NCBI GenBank assembly: GCA_964586835.1
Contig: CAZPIC010000012.1
Span: 1-64,000 of the forward strand
Length of the DNA: 64,000 bases
Direction of reading: 5' to 3'
Source: CAZLYF01 sp964586835
GTDB taxonomy: Bacteria; Bacillota; Clostridia; Christensenellales; Aristaeellaceae
A program made the translations under genes and the position numbers. How positions within the stretch are numbered: the first letter of the stretch is position 1; the number at the start of each line of letters is the position of its first letter. This document shows positions 42,728-52,464 of this stretch, piece by piece. Under the pieces are notes generated by a model. The model was not told the origin of the DNA. It saw only the letters and a program-made list of their open reading frames with translations, and did not search any database.

Positions 42728-43854
42728 GCGACCTCCTCGCCTTTCAGGATGACCTTGCGGACGTTCATCATGCCGTCCGTCAGGATGATGTCCGCCCGCG
42801 CACCCCTGCGGATTTCACCCCGGTCTGTAAGGCCCAGCGCCCGGGCGGGGTTTAAAGAGGCGAAGTGGAAGGCGTCCACAAGGGAACAGCCCGTGTGTAC
42901 CATCATATTCCGGCAGGCAAGGTCCAGCGTAAGTTTCGAACCTGCGATCTCGCCTGCAAAATCAAAGTTGATATCTTCCACGCCGTCATATCCCGGAGGC
43001 ACAGGGCCATCAAAGACCGCTGCATCCGATATCAAAACGATGCGGTCCCTGCCCTTTATTTTTCTGACCAGGCGAAGCATGTAGGGATCAACATGAATGC
43101 CCCTGCTGTCAACGATGAGCTCTGCGTAGATATCATCCCGATAGTTGACGGTCTCATCTACGCAGACACCACGGCATTCCGGATACTTTGGCAGATCGCC
43201 CGTAGCATTCGTATGATGCGTCGCAATGCGCAGTCCGTAGGGAATCAGGCGTTCTATCTGGGCGGGAGAGGCTTCGCTGTGCGCCACGGTGATGGCAATA
43301 CCGGGGATGGTCTTCACCACATCCCTGACAAAATCCTCCACTCCCTCGCGTTCAGGAGCCACCGACCAGGCAAGCGCCAGGTGCCTCGCCCGCTCGATGA
43401 TGGGCATGTACTCGCTGCGACGGATCGGGCCCTTCCAGGGGTTGTTTTCACGGTCGGCCCCGAACTTGGGGTTCAGATAGGGACCTTCCATGTAAAGCCC
43501 TGCGATGCTGGGGCAGCCCGCCCCCGCAATGGTATCGGTCGCTTCTAAAAACTCTGCCTGCGTCATATTAAAATAAAGGGTTGGTAAAATGCTGGTCACA
43601 CCATGCCGCAGCGCGAAATCTGCACAATAGACAGGATCGTCGTAGAACCATTTGCCTCCGGCAGCGTGGGTATGCATGTCCACCAGGCCGGGCCCAGCGA
43701 ATGCACCTTCTGCGTCTATGACCCGGGCCCCCAGCGGCACGGGGACATTGCGCATCTCCCCAAAGTCGACAATCTTTCCTTCATCAAGCACCAGGATTCC
43801 ATCCGGGATCAGATGGTCTCTCATGACGATCATCGCGTTGACCACTGCCAGCAT
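42724..43854 (-). CDS. nagA: N-acetylglucosamine-6-phosphate deacetylase (NagA)
   Basis: A 376-residue amidohydrolase of the NagA family. Metal and catalytic residues are in place: HTH (61, 63) in GLVDMHTHAAGG, Glu123 in LYMEGPYLNPK, His192 in TVAHSEAS, His213/214 in ATHHTNATGD and the catalytic Asp277 in VLISDAA. The small C-terminal beta domain (GEIRRGARADIILTDG) completes the fold. It releases acetate from GlcNAc-6-P or a close analogue. It is the first gene of the operon, with its own promoter; the stop overlaps the ceramidase-like gene. Confidence 0.88.
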   Translation of the reverse strand: MLAVVNAMIVMRDHLIPDGILVLDEGKIVDFGEMRNVPVPLGARVIDAEGAFAGPGLVDMHTHAAGGKWFYDDPVYCADFALRHGVTSILPTLYFNMTQAEFLEATDTIAGAGCPSIAGLYMEGPYLNPKFGADRENNPWKGPIRRSEYMPIIERARHLALAWSVAPEREGVEDFVRDVVKTIPGIAITVAHSEASPAQIERLIPYGLRIATHHTNATGDLPKYPECRGVCVDETVNYRDDIYAELIVDSRGIHVDPYMLRLVRKIKGRDRIVLISDAAVFDGPVPPGYDGVEDINFDFAGEIAGSKLTLDLACRNMMVHTGCSLVDAFHFASLNPARALGLTDRGEIRRGARADIILTDGMMNVRKVILKGEEVA

Positions 43855-43889
43855 CCAAACACCCCCTGTTTCCCTAATTATATGCCATC

Positions 43890-43918
43890 AGTATAGCAGA
43901 GAGCTGCAGTCACAGCAA
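43890..43918 (-). promoter_or_regulatory. Promoter of the nagA operon
   Basis: Minus-strand TTGCTG (43918-43913) and TATACT (43895-43890) are 17 bases apart, 36 bases before the NagA start. A TATAAT lies slightly further downstream as an alternative -10 box. Confidence 0.55.
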
Positions 43919-43937
43919 GCGTCCATCCCTGCGGGGG

Positions 43938-43966
43938 TTGATTTCCAGCCGGCGCTGTGCTATATA
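43938..43966 (+). promoter_or_regulatory. Promoter of the ferritin-like gene
   Basis: TTGATT (43938-43943) and TATATA (43961-43966) lie 17 bases apart, 44 bases before the start codon. Confidence 0.6.
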
Positions 43967-44009
43967 CACGAGCGATAGCACATCAACGTGATACAGGAGG
44001 GATTTGGAT

Positions 44010-44513
44010 ATGGGAAAGCGTGCAGTAGAGATTTTAAACCTGGATGTCAAGGAACTCTTGCAGCAGCTCAACGAGGCGCTGGCCGAAGAGTGGCTGGCGT
44101 ATTACCAGTACTGGGTCGGGGCTCGGGTCATGGAAGGCCCCATGCGCAGCGAAGTTGAACCAGAGCTCCTGGCCCATGCCGAGGAAGAGCTTGAGCATGC
44201 CGAACTGGTGGCGGGAAGAATTGTCCAGCTGGGCGGCACGCCGCTGCTCAACCCCAAACAGTGGGCAGCCTACTCAAAATGTGCTTACGAAGAGCCCAGT
44301 GACCCGTACGTCGAGGCCATTCTTCAGCAGAACTTAAACGGAGAGCGCTGTGCCATAGACCGGTATCAGAAGCTGGCATCCTTCACCGCGGGGAAAGACC
44401 ACGCTACGCACCAGATGGCCGTCAAAATCTTGAACGACGAACTGGAGCATGAAGACGATATCGAAACCTGGATGAACGACATCCGCCGCATGAAAGAAGA
44501 GCTGCTCAAGTAA
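44010..44513 (+). CDS. Ferritin-like (bacterioferritin/Dps-type) di-iron protein
   Basis: A 167-residue four-helix ferritin-like protein. Iron-ligand positions appear as NEALAEEWLAYYQY in helix A, HAEEELEHAELV in helix B, NGERCAIDRYQ in helix C and LNDELEHEDD in helix D, giving the two ExxH pairs and bridging Glu residues of a di-iron site. Likely iron storage or peroxide detoxification in the cytoplasm. ATG 44010 follows CAGGAGGG. The gene is monocistronic, with its own promoter and a terminator. Confidence 0.88.
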   Translation: MGKRAVEILNLDVKELLQQLNEALAEEWLAYYQYWVGARVMEGPMRSEVEPELLAHAEEELEHAELVAGRIVQLGGTPLLNPKQWAAYSKCAYEEPSDPYVEAILQQNLNGERCAIDRYQKLASFTAGKDHATHQMAVKILNDELEHEDDIETWMNDIRRMKEELLK

Positions 44514-44549
44514 AACCCTGAGTCGCCGGGCTCTTGTTAAACAGCGGAC

Positions 44550-44582
44550 AAAACCCTGCCCGTCGGGCAGGGTTTTGCTTTT
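44550..44582. terminator. Bidirectional terminator after the ferritin-like gene
   Basis: AAAACCCTGCCCG pairs with CGGGCAGGGTTTT around a one-base loop, followed by GCTTTTT on the plus strand. The A-run on the other side makes it usable in both directions. Confidence 0.85.
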
Positions 44583-44659
44583 TGGAAAACAGGCACAAGC
44601 TCCACATCATGCTGCAGACCCATCTGCCAAAGGGCGTATAAACCCTGCCCAGCGCTTCC

Positions 44660-46084
44660 TCATCGCTCACTGACTGTCCTCTCTGTCTCTGTTGTGTCCA
44701 GGCACAGCCGGGACCGGATTGATCCAGAATAGCGATACCGGATCCATCCCTCCCCCGCCCCAGTTCCCTCCAAGCGCCCACAAGCCATCAGGCCCGCGAC
44801 CGCCGCCCCGTAGCCTGCTTCCTCATCGTGCTCAGGCACCAGCAGAGGCGCGCGGAACCTTCTCTCGATCGCCTTTGCCAGCGCGGGGTTTTTGCGGACG
44901 GCATTGCCGGATCCGATTAGTCTGTGCGGCGCCCTCTCCGATCGCGCCATCTGCCTGTACATGCCATGAAGCTCTTCGGCGATGCCATCCAGAGTTCCCC
45001 TGACCAGACGTCTCGCATCAAAGTTGTCAAGGCTGATGTTCGTGATGGCACCCCGACCCGAAGGGTTCTGTCGCGTGCCCGCAAAACGGGTATCCACGAC
45101 CAGCGGATCCCCCTCCCCAGGCGTCTCCTCTGCAGCGCGGTTCATCGCGTCGTACAGAGAAGTCTTTTCGACGCCCGCAAGGTGGAGGCAGGAGCGCAGG
45201 AAGGTTTCCAGCAATGCATAGGCTTTCCCCCCGCACAGTGCGGACCCTGCCAGGATAGCCAGCTCTCCTGTCAACGGGCGCCGCTCAAGGTCGCCATCGC
45301 CACAGTCCGTATCACGGGCGAGCGCCGTGACCTGCGAAGCGGTGCCCACGTTGACGAGGAGGCTGTCCTCCATATTAGACACCGCACCCAAAAAGCTTGC
45401 CTGGTTATCTCCCACCGCGATGCATACGGGGATGTTGCCCTCACAGGATCCGATTGGCCGAAGCTCAGCGCTGACCTGTGGGAAATAGGAGGGGTCCAAT
45501 CCGCAGCGGCGTATGCGGCTGCAGTCAAAGGCATGCCTGCCCAGATCGAATAGCCCGATGCCTGCGGCATGGGATATATGCAGCAGCGGTTCGGTACGAG
45601 AAGCAAGCCTGAGGGCGACATAGTCCGCAATCGTGCACAATGCAGCCGCGGCTGCAGGAACCACGCCATTGAGCGTGAACCAGGCATGGGTGCAGGCGCC
45701 AAAGCCGGTCGCCACCCGCTCGCCACACAGCTCTGACAGCGCTTTTGCGTAAGTCGTTCCTCTGTAAGGGAGATCGCCGCGACCATCCTGCCAGGTAAAG
45801 AGATCGCTTGTCGCCCGGCCGGCACGGTCCACGTACAGGATGCCGTGCATCTGTCCGGTGAGCCCTATGGATACAACCGAGCCAGCGGGCGAGAGCATGT
45901 CCTTCAGCAGAGCCACGACGGATTTGAGAATTGCTTCGGGATCCTGTCTTCGTTCCCAGGGGTGGGCAGACTTCATCGCCCCGGGATTTGGAATATTCCT
46001 GACCCTTAACACCTTTCCGTCCCTGCCGTCGATGGCAACAGCGGAGAGGGTGGTGGTGCCGATATCGATGCCCAGGCCGGTCAT
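44660..46084 (-). CDS. FGGY kinase, sedoheptulokinase-like
   Basis: A 474-residue FGGY-fold sugar kinase. The N-terminal phosphate strand is LGIDIGTTTLSAVAID, followed by GLTGQMHGILYVD. The pair TWQDGR and RVATGFGACTHAWF closely resembles sedoheptulokinase (SHPK) rather than xylulokinase or glycerol kinase. ADP-site glycines appear in RLIGSGNAVRKNPALAKAIERRF. The start at ATG 46084 overlaps the upstream transporter stop (ATGA). It ends the LacZ-GH65 operon, so a seven-carbon or other ketose derived from the imported glycoside is possible. The substrate assignment is tentative. Confidence 0.8.
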   Translation of the reverse strand: MTGLGIDIGTTTLSAVAIDGRDGKVLRVRNIPNPGAMKSAHPWERRQDPEAILKSVVALLKDMLSPAGSVVSIGLTGQMHGILYVDRAGRATSDLFTWQDGRGDLPYRGTTYAKALSELCGERVATGFGACTHAWFTLNGVVPAAAAALCTIADYVALRLASRTEPLLHISHAAGIGLFDLGRHAFDCSRIRRCGLDPSYFPQVSAELRPIGSCEGNIPVCIAVGDNQASFLGAVSNMEDSLLVNVGTASQVTALARDTDCGDGDLERRPLTGELAILAGSALCGGKAYALLETFLRSCLHLAGVEKTSLYDAMNRAAEETPGEGDPLVVDTRFAGTRQNPSGRGAITNISLDNFDARRLVRGTLDGIAEELHGMYRQMARSERAPHRLIGSGNAVRKNPALAKAIERRFRAPLLVPEHDEEAGYGAAVAGLMACGRLEGTGAGEGWIRYRYSGSIRSRLCLDTTETERTVSER

Positions 46085-46974
46085 CCCTTTCGCTCTCCCT
46101 CTGAACCGGGCTCTTTTTTGCCCGTCTGCGAAAGGGCTACGGCAGAGGTAATCACTGCCCCGCCCACAACAACATTCAGACGGAATGCCTCCAGCCCCAG
46201 CAGGATGGAGAACAGCGTCCCAAACACGCCCTCCATGGACATGGCGATGCCCGCATGCGCAGGCGGTACATGGCGCTGGGCTTTCATCTGCAGAAAGAAA
46301 CAAAGGCAGGTGGGAAAGATCCCCAGAAGCACCCCGGGCAGAAAGCCTGCATGAAGGGCTTCGCGTCCCGGCGTTTGTTTTGTCAGGAACATGAGGAGGA
46401 TGGAGGCCGCTGCACAGGTTGAAAACTGCCAGAAGGAGAGCAAGGCCGGGTCATCCCGCCCACAGGTTTTACCAATGAAGATGATGTGCAGCGCGAACAG
46501 AGCCGCACATAAAAGGACCAACGCGTCCCCCGTGGAGACAGCCAGGCCTTCGCTGATCCTGAGGCTCATCATCCCAACCCCCGCCAGCACTGCGAAGCTC
46601 AGGAGGAAGATGCGCAGGCGTGGTCGTTTCTTTTCAAGCGCCCACAGGAAAAAAGGGATCATCACCACATTGGTCGCAGTCAGGAAGGCGGCGTGGGAGA
46701 CCTGGGTCATCCCCTGCCCGACGGTTTGGGTATAGGAGGAGACAAAAAGAAGAAGGCCTGCCACAACCCCGTGCCGGGCTGTCACGGCAGAACCGACCCT
46801 GATCTTTTTGAGGTTGAGCGCGCCCATGATCAGGGCTGCGATGGTAAAGCGCAGCGCCGTGATCGATTCCACGGACATACCTGAAAGGAGGGCGTATTCC
46901 ACCCCGATGAAGCCGCCACCCCAAATCATCGCGACCAGGATCAGCGTCAGCAGCGATTTTCGCTGAATGCTCAT
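46081..46974 (-). CDS. EamA/DMT-superfamily transporter
   Basis: A 297-residue transporter with ten hydrophobic spans in two EamA repeats. It contains SIQRKSLLTLILVAMIWGGGFIGVEYAL at the start and MEGVFGTLFSILLGLEAFRLNVVVGGAVI at the end of the second repeat, as in RhaT/YdcZ-like members. It overlaps GH65 and kinase genes by ATGA on both sides, so it is co-translated with a glycoside-catabolic set. It may carry a sugar or the end product. The substrate is unknown. Confidence 0.85.
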   Translation of the reverse strand: MSIQRKSLLTLILVAMIWGGGFIGVEYALLSGMSVESITALRFTIAALIMGALNLKKIRVGSAVTARHGVVAGLLLFVSSYTQTVGQGMTQVSHAAFLTATNVVMIPFFLWALEKKRPRLRIFLLSFAVLAGVGMMSLRISEGLAVSTGDALVLLCAALFALHIIFIGKTCGRDDPALLSFWQFSTCAAASILLMFLTKQTPGREALHAGFLPGVLLGIFPTCLCFFLQMKAQRHVPPAHAGIAMSMEGVFGTLFSILLGLEAFRLNVVVGGAVITSAVALSQTGKKEPGSEGERKG

Positions 46975-49289
46975 GGTGCCGCCACCTCGGACGTCCTTTC
47001 CTTCCCGTTGACAAAGTAGGAGATGGATCGATTGGTACTTTCTATTCTGACATCATCGCCAGACACGGTGATCCGCTGCTGATCACCCCGCCACATGATG
47101 CTAAACCGTACCATGGACCACTGCTTAGGGAGTTTGGGCTCAAAGCACAACCCCCCCTGAGGCGACACCCTCATGCCACAAAAGCCAAGGGTCACGCACT
47201 GCCATGTCCCCCCAGCGGATGCTGCGTGGATGCCCTCGCGCACATTGCGCTGATTGTTGTCCAGGTCCACATAGGCAGACATCTCCAGATAGCGGTAAGC
47301 CCTCTCCGCGTACCCCGCCTGAAGCCCCGCCATGCAGTGGATGCTGGGCGACAGGGAGGAGCCCTGCCTGGTCCGCTGCTCGTAATACCGGAAGTTCACC
47401 CGGCGGGTCTCATGGCTGAACTGCTCAGGAAGGAGGAACATCAGCATGACGACGTCCGCCTGCTTGATGATCTTGCGTTTTCCAACAGGCAACCCGTCAG
47501 GGTTGTCCGGCATGATCGGCATCCCCTTGTCATCCCACGCCGTCACCAGTGCCTCCTTAAGATCAAAGTACCCGTCAAACTGCTCGATAAGGCCCTCCTC
47601 TGCCTGCAGAAACAGCCTGTCCGCCTTTGCGATCCAGGTGGCCACCTCCCTCTCCTCCAGGCCGATGCGCTGCGTCAGGCGGGCTGCAAGCTCTGGTTTT
47701 GCAGCCTGGATCAAACGCAGTGTCCGGACAGCTTCGTGGATGTTCCACCGCGCAAGGTGGTTCGTATAAGCGTTGTTGTCCACCGCTTCATGCCACTCGT
47801 CCGGGCCGGTGACTCCCAGGATCTCAAAGCGCCTCTTTTCTTCACTGTAGCTCATGCGGGATGCCCAGAACCTGGCTGTTTCCAACAGGATTTCAAGGCC
47901 TTTTTCCTCCATGAAGCACTCATCCCGCGTCACTCGGACATGACGGCTCAGGCCGTATGCCACAGCTGCGGTCACGTGGTGCTCATACTCAGCCACGAAG
48001 CACCGGGTCAGGCTGCCATCGTAACCGACAGTCCATGCCGGGCACTCCTCTTCCCCGGTGTCCGCGGATTCCCAGGGATACTTAGCACCCCTATACCCTA
48101 GCGCCACAGCGTTTCTCCGCGCCTGGTCCAGCAGATGATAGCGGTATGACAACAGGTTGCGGGCAATCTCGGGGAACACGTGGCTGAAAAACGGCAGCAC
48201 AAACAGCTCCGTATCCCAGTAGGCGTGCCCGCCATACTCCTCGCCGTGCAGGAGCTTCGCCCCCACGCTGACGCTGTCATCTGCGGGATCCGGCGTATTC
48301 ATCAGGTGATAGAGGTTGTAGCGCAGCGCCTTTTGCAGGTGGTCATCCCCCTGGATGAGGATGTCTGCCCGGTCCCAGAGTCCCTGCAGGCACGAGAGAT
48401 GATGGCGCAACATTTCCTCTGCCCCGTCATTCAGGCTCTGCTCGATTTCCCTTTTTACCTGAGCTTTGACGCCTTTGCAATCCCGCCCCGTGGCAACTGC
48501 TACGTACTTCTCAAGCCTTAGCGTCGTCCCCTGTTCCACCCGCACATCCAGAAACTCGTGTGCGAGCTCCCCTAGGGCACGAAAGTGGGGGTGCAGCGGT
48601 TCGACAGAGCAACCATCCACATACATCAGCACCCGAGCACCGGTCCCGATGGGAAGGCGATGATCCCTCGTGCAACTTTCTACATAGCAGCCTCTGCTGT
48701 CAAGGCTTAAGACTTCCAGTGTTTCAAGGTGTTTGACGCGAAAACGCGGCATATCTTGAAAGTTGGTCACCGTAGCATCGATCTGGTTTTCAATATAGAT
48801 CGTACCGCTGTAATTGTGTGGCCTGATCAGCTGGATCAGGAGGGCACAGCGCGGCCGCGCCCGGCTTAGGCATTTAAGAGATTCCACCAGGGTTTCACAG
48901 CCGTTTGAGTCCTTCATGCGGTAGCGCTTCGCCAGAAGACCGTTTTTCAGGTCCAACACGCGCAGGTAGTCCTTCAGTTCACCAGACTCGGGACCGATCG
49001 GGCAACCCTGGAAGCTTGGTTTCAACAGGTTCCAGTCGGGTGTATTGCACAGCTCCCTCATGAAGGCTTCCGAACGGTCAAACACCCCATGCACGTAGTT
49101 GGCAGGCAGGCTATGGCGTGAATCCCCCTCCTCGTGGCTTGCCCGGTTCCCCATCCTGCCATTCACCAGGCCAAATCGGGCTTCGTTGTCAGGGTTGGCC
49201 TTGGGATCATAACGCTCCTCCCAGACAAGCCATTCGTCCTCGGACAGGTATCCCGCAATGTCCTCATGAAAACGGTCGCGCAGCATCAC
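46971..49289 (-). CDS. Glycoside hydrolase family 65 phosphorylase
   Basis: A 772-residue GH65 enzyme, normal length for maltose/kojibiose/trehalose-type phosphorylases. The general acid is Glu498 in the TGPDEWHE motif (494-501). Upstream blocks include GHAYWDTELFVLPFF (354-368) and YRGAKYPWESADTGEE (399-414), the substrate channel. The phosphate-binding loop late in the protein is near HCMAGLQAGYAERAYRYLE. It cleaves an alpha-glucoside with phosphate to give beta-glucose-1-phosphate. Without a signal peptide, it acts in the cytoplasm. It overlaps LacZ and DMT genes by ATGA. Confidence 0.9.
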   Translation of the reverse strand: MMLRDRFHEDIAGYLSEDEWLVWEERYDPKANPDNEARFGLVNGRMGNRASHEEGDSRHSLPANYVHGVFDRSEAFMRELCNTPDWNLLKPSFQGCPIGPESGELKDYLRVLDLKNGLLAKRYRMKDSNGCETLVESLKCLSRARPRCALLIQLIRPHNYSGTIYIENQIDATVTNFQDMPRFRVKHLETLEVLSLDSRGCYVESCTRDHRLPIGTGARVLMYVDGCSVEPLHPHFRALGELAHEFLDVRVEQGTTLRLEKYVAVATGRDCKGVKAQVKREIEQSLNDGAEEMLRHHLSCLQGLWDRADILIQGDDHLQKALRYNLYHLMNTPDPADDSVSVGAKLLHGEEYGGHAYWDTELFVLPFFSHVFPEIARNLLSYRYHLLDQARRNAVALGYRGAKYPWESADTGEEECPAWTVGYDGSLTRCFVAEYEHHVTAAVAYGLSRHVRVTRDECFMEEKGLEILLETARFWASRMSYSEEKRRFEILGVTGPDEWHEAVDNNAYTNHLARWNIHEAVRTLRLIQAAKPELAARLTQRIGLEEREVATWIAKADRLFLQAEEGLIEQFDGYFDLKEALVTAWDDKGMPIMPDNPDGLPVGKRKIIKQADVVMLMFLLPEQFSHETRRVNFRYYEQRTRQGSSLSPSIHCMAGLQAGYAERAYRYLEMSAYVDLDNNQRNVREGIHAASAGGTWQCVTLGFCGMRVSPQGGLCFEPKLPKQWSMVRFSIMWRGDQQRITVSGDDVRIESTNRSISYFVNGKERTSEVAAP

Positions 49290-52200
49290 GTTCCCTCCCC
49301 TGTTTTGCTGACTGTCATCAGCGTATCCGTGACCGACCGGGCACGGAGGATCCCCTCGCCCCTCCTTACCGGCGCAAAGGCGAAGGTATACCGGAAAGGA
49401 ATGGCCTTTGCCGTGTAAGCCCGGAGATATCCGGGACCGCAGCTTGCGCTTCCAAGGCCGGAATGGATCAGGTCAAACTGAAACATCAGCCAGTCCCTGC
49501 GGGGGACTTCCCGGGCGTGGCGCGCTTTTAGAAGGTCATCGTTATCCCAGCGCTTTACGCTCATGTCCCTGGGCTTGAGCGAAACAAAGCTCAGCCCTTC
49601 TCCCTCGTCATCTGTCAGAATCACGAAGCTGCAGGCCGTCCGATTGCCGTGTTCCTGCGGGCACTCGTACGGGAAGCACAGATCATCCACTGCCGCATGA
49701 AAGATGTCAAGATCTGCCTGCTGGCGGCTGTCGCAGTAGCTTTCTCCCGGGCCGTATGCCAGATAGGTCGCCTGGCACAGGCCTCCCGAAAGAATGGAGC
49801 TTGATCCGATCCTGGGAAGTTTGTCCCCCGGATGGATTCCAAAATCGCCCAGGAAAGCTCCCCGAATCTTCACCACTACCGTCCCATCCCCAAAGGCCTC
49901 GTATTGCATAGAAACCCGCACGCCCCAGTTGCGCGCAATGGCCCCCAGGTATCCTTCGAGCTGGATTCGGACGGCATGCCCGACCTCTTCCACCCGCATC
50001 TCTTTCACCGTCAGGCGCATGTTGTGGATGTGCAGCCTTTCCCATTCAGCGCGCAGGACCTTGTCATTGTCGATGTACGCCCTGAAGAAATCAGGCACCG
50101 GGCCCTTTTCCATCATCATCTTCCCATCCAATGCATAGCGATGGATGCGCCCGTCCGATTTAGAAACAAAGAACCGGAAGCCCTCTCCCCAGACAAAGCA
50201 GCCGGCCTCGTTTTCCTGCCAGGATGGCTTCTTAGACAGGGCGATCCTCTGGGGCTGATAAGTCTTTATAACGCGGTGGGCCCGGCCCAGCGCTTCTCTA
50301 TCGCGCACGCAGTCAAGGCTCAGCGTCCAGTGCGCGTTATCGTGTTCTTTTTCAAGGATACAGGTGGGAACTTGCAGCATCCCCTCGTGGTGCGGCGCGA
50401 TCTGTGGCATGGCTCCCGCACACGCCATCACCGTCTCTCCATCCCGCCTCAGCGTCCACCAGGCTTCGCAGCCCGCTGTATCTCTGAAGTCAAAGCGGTT
50501 TTGTAGCGTCCACCCCACCTTGCCAAAGCGGGTGACACGCAGTGGCTCGATGGCCTTTGCATAGGCGAAAAACCCGGGGGTCGGGGTAGAATCTGACGCC
50601 AGCAGACCATCCATGCAGAAATTGCCGCTGGTATCCTTTTCGTCAAACTCACCCCCGTAGCGATAGTATCTCGTCCCGTCCTCGGCAAGCGTCAGAATGC
50701 CATGATCACGCCATTCCCATACAAAGTAGCCCTGAATGCGGCGAGAGGCCTCCATCATGTTTGTATATTCCATCAGGCTTCCCGGTCCGTTCCCCATCGC
50801 ATGGGCAAACTCGCACAGGATATGGGGCTTCCCGGCTTCAATGGCATCCAGCTCATACAGAAGGCCGATCGAAGAATACATCGAGCTGGTGACATCCATG
50901 CGACCCAGATCATCCGGATCCCCTTCGTAATGCACGGGTCGGCTCGGATCTTCCCGATGAATCCAGTCGTACATCGCCTGAAAGTTCGTGCCAAAAAAGG
51001 ACTCGTTTCCCAAAGACCACAGGAGCACGCTGGGGTGGTTACGGTCACGCTGGACCGTTCTTTCCGCGCGGTCAAGATAGGCCGGCTTCCAGGACGGATC
51101 TTCCACCAGCTGCCTGTGGCAGTTTTCGATCTGCATGCCATGGGTCTCAAGGTCACATTCATCGATGACATACAGCCCCAGTCTGTCACAAAGCTCATAG
51201 AAAAAGGGGTGATTGGGATAATGGGCGGTCCGAACAGCGTTGATGTGGTGCGCCTTCATCAGGCGAAGGTCGGCTTCTGTCTGTTTGCGGCTGATAGCGC
51301 GCCCATCCTCCGGTGAAAATTCATGCCGATTGACTCCCCTCATCATGATCCTGACGCCGTTTAAGAGAAGCGCACCCTCTCTCAGCTCTATGCGGCGAAA
51401 ACCAATATCCTGCCGCACACACTCCCTCACCCGCCCCCCACTTGCAATCGTCACCAGCAGGGTATACAAAAAGGGCTGTTCCGCGTTCCACGGCCGAATG
51501 CCCTTCATCGTAAAGTGCGCGTCCCTTTCCATCCCGCTTTCAAGGACAGGTTCACCCGCGTCATCCAGCAGTCGGAGGGACAGGTCGCCCGCTCCGCTCA
51601 GGCAGGTGCGCACCCTCAGGTGTCCCTCCCCGGTACAGGCATCATAGTCCGCATCGATGACAAGGTTTTCAATGTAGCTGTCGGGCCTTTCAAGCAGCAG
51701 GACGTCGCGAATAATGCCTCCCAGCCACCACTGGTCCTGGTCCTCAAGGTAACTCCCATCGCAGTACTGATGCACCACAAGACATAGCGCATTGTCTCCC
51801 TCCGCCACATAAGGCGTAAGCTCAAATTCTGCCGGGAGCCTGCTGCCTTTGGTGAAACCCACGTAAACGTGGTTGACATACACCTTGCAGAAGCTTTCCA
51901 CCCCCTCAAGCCTCAAGATGAGGCGCTGCGTTCCCTCCCAGCGAAACGAGCGCTTATAAAGGCCGGTTGGGTTCTCCGCAGGGACAAAGGGCGGATCTAT
52001 CGGGAAAGGGTACGCCTCATCTGTATAGAGAAACTCTCCGTAACCCGCGAATTGCCATGACCGAGGGACTTTAATCGGCCTGTAGCCCTTTTCCCACAGG
52101 GGTTCCTCGTCAATGTGCTCCTGAAGAACATCCAGGGCAAAGCGGAAATACCTGAACATCCACTCTCCACTCAAGCTCAGAGCTCGGTCGGAATGTCCTG

Positions 52201-52309
52201 AAAGCGCAGCGGCTTCGTCCTCAAAGGGCAGGAAAAACGCCCTGGACGGCAGCCGGTTTTCATGCAACGCTTCATGATTACAAAATGGCTGGCGGGCTAG
52301 TGAAAACAA
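49286..52309 (-). CDS. lacZ: Beta-galactosidase, GH2 LacZ type
   Basis: A 1007-residue GH2 beta-galactosidase. The domain order is jelly-roll sugar-binding (about 45-220), immunoglobulin-like (220-310), TIM barrel (310-610), a further Ig-like domain and the C-terminal beta-gal small chain. The acid-base Glu436 is in WSLGNESF and the nucleophile Glu500 in HILCEFAHAMGNG. VNRHEFSPEDGRAIS (residues 326-340) is the family signature. No signal peptide. The gene follows the importer binding-protein gene by 155 bases and starts the four-gene overlapping run, so its substrate is probably what the LplBC importer brings in. Confidence 0.93.
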   Translation of the reverse strand: MFSLARQPFCNHEALHENRLPSRAFFLPFEDEAAALSGHSDRALSLSGEWMFRYFRFALDVLQEHIDEEPLWEKGYRPIKVPRSWQFAGYGEFLYTDEAYPFPIDPPFVPAENPTGLYKRSFRWEGTQRLILRLEGVESFCKVYVNHVYVGFTKGSRLPAEFELTPYVAEGDNALCLVVHQYCDGSYLEDQDQWWLGGIIRDVLLLERPDSYIENLVIDADYDACTGEGHLRVRTCLSGAGDLSLRLLDDAGEPVLESGMERDAHFTMKGIRPWNAEQPFLYTLLVTIASGGRVRECVRQDIGFRRIELREGALLLNGVRIMMRGVNRHEFSPEDGRAISRKQTEADLRLMKAHHINAVRTAHYPNHPFFYELCDRLGLYVIDECDLETHGMQIENCHRQLVEDPSWKPAYLDRAERTVQRDRNHPSVLLWSLGNESFFGTNFQAMYDWIHREDPSRPVHYEGDPDDLGRMDVTSSMYSSIGLLYELDAIEAGKPHILCEFAHAMGNGPGSLMEYTNMMEASRRIQGYFVWEWRDHGILTLAEDGTRYYRYGGEFDEKDTSGNFCMDGLLASDSTPTPGFFAYAKAIEPLRVTRFGKVGWTLQNRFDFRDTAGCEAWWTLRRDGETVMACAGAMPQIAPHHEGMLQVPTCILEKEHDNAHWTLSLDCVRDREALGRAHRVIKTYQPQRIALSKKPSWQENEAGCFVWGEGFRFFVSKSDGRIHRYALDGKMMMEKGPVPDFFRAYIDNDKVLRAEWERLHIHNMRLTVKEMRVEEVGHAVRIQLEGYLGAIARNWGVRVSMQYEAFGDGTVVVKIRGAFLGDFGIHPGDKLPRIGSSSILSGGLCQATYLAYGPGESYCDSRQQADLDIFHAAVDDLCFPYECPQEHGNRTACSFVILTDDEGEGLSFVSLKPRDMSVKRWDNDDLLKARHAREVPRRDWLMFQFDLIHSGLGSASCGPGYLRAYTAKAIPFRYTFAFAPVRRGEGILRARSVTDTLMTVSKTGEGT

Positions 52310-52426
52310 GGCTTTCTTCTCCTTTTACGTGTCTCTTTCTCAGGCTGTCTGCTTTTATCGCATAAATGGAGGAGGCAGGGCGAACCTGCCCCCTCGCTTC
52401 CGGATACCCGGATCGTCAGGGAGGCA

Positions 52427-52463
52427 CCGCGGAATCATCCCCATAGCGCGGGGAGATCCGCGG
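52427..52463 (-). promoter_or_regulatory. Hairpin directly after the binding-protein gene
   Basis: CCGCGGA and TCCGCGG, with an inner TCCCC/GGGGA pair, form a stem immediately after the stop of the binding protein. There is no clear T-run, so it may be a message stabiliser that lowers LacZ expression relative to the binding protein. Confidence 0.55.
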
Positions 52464-52464
52464 C

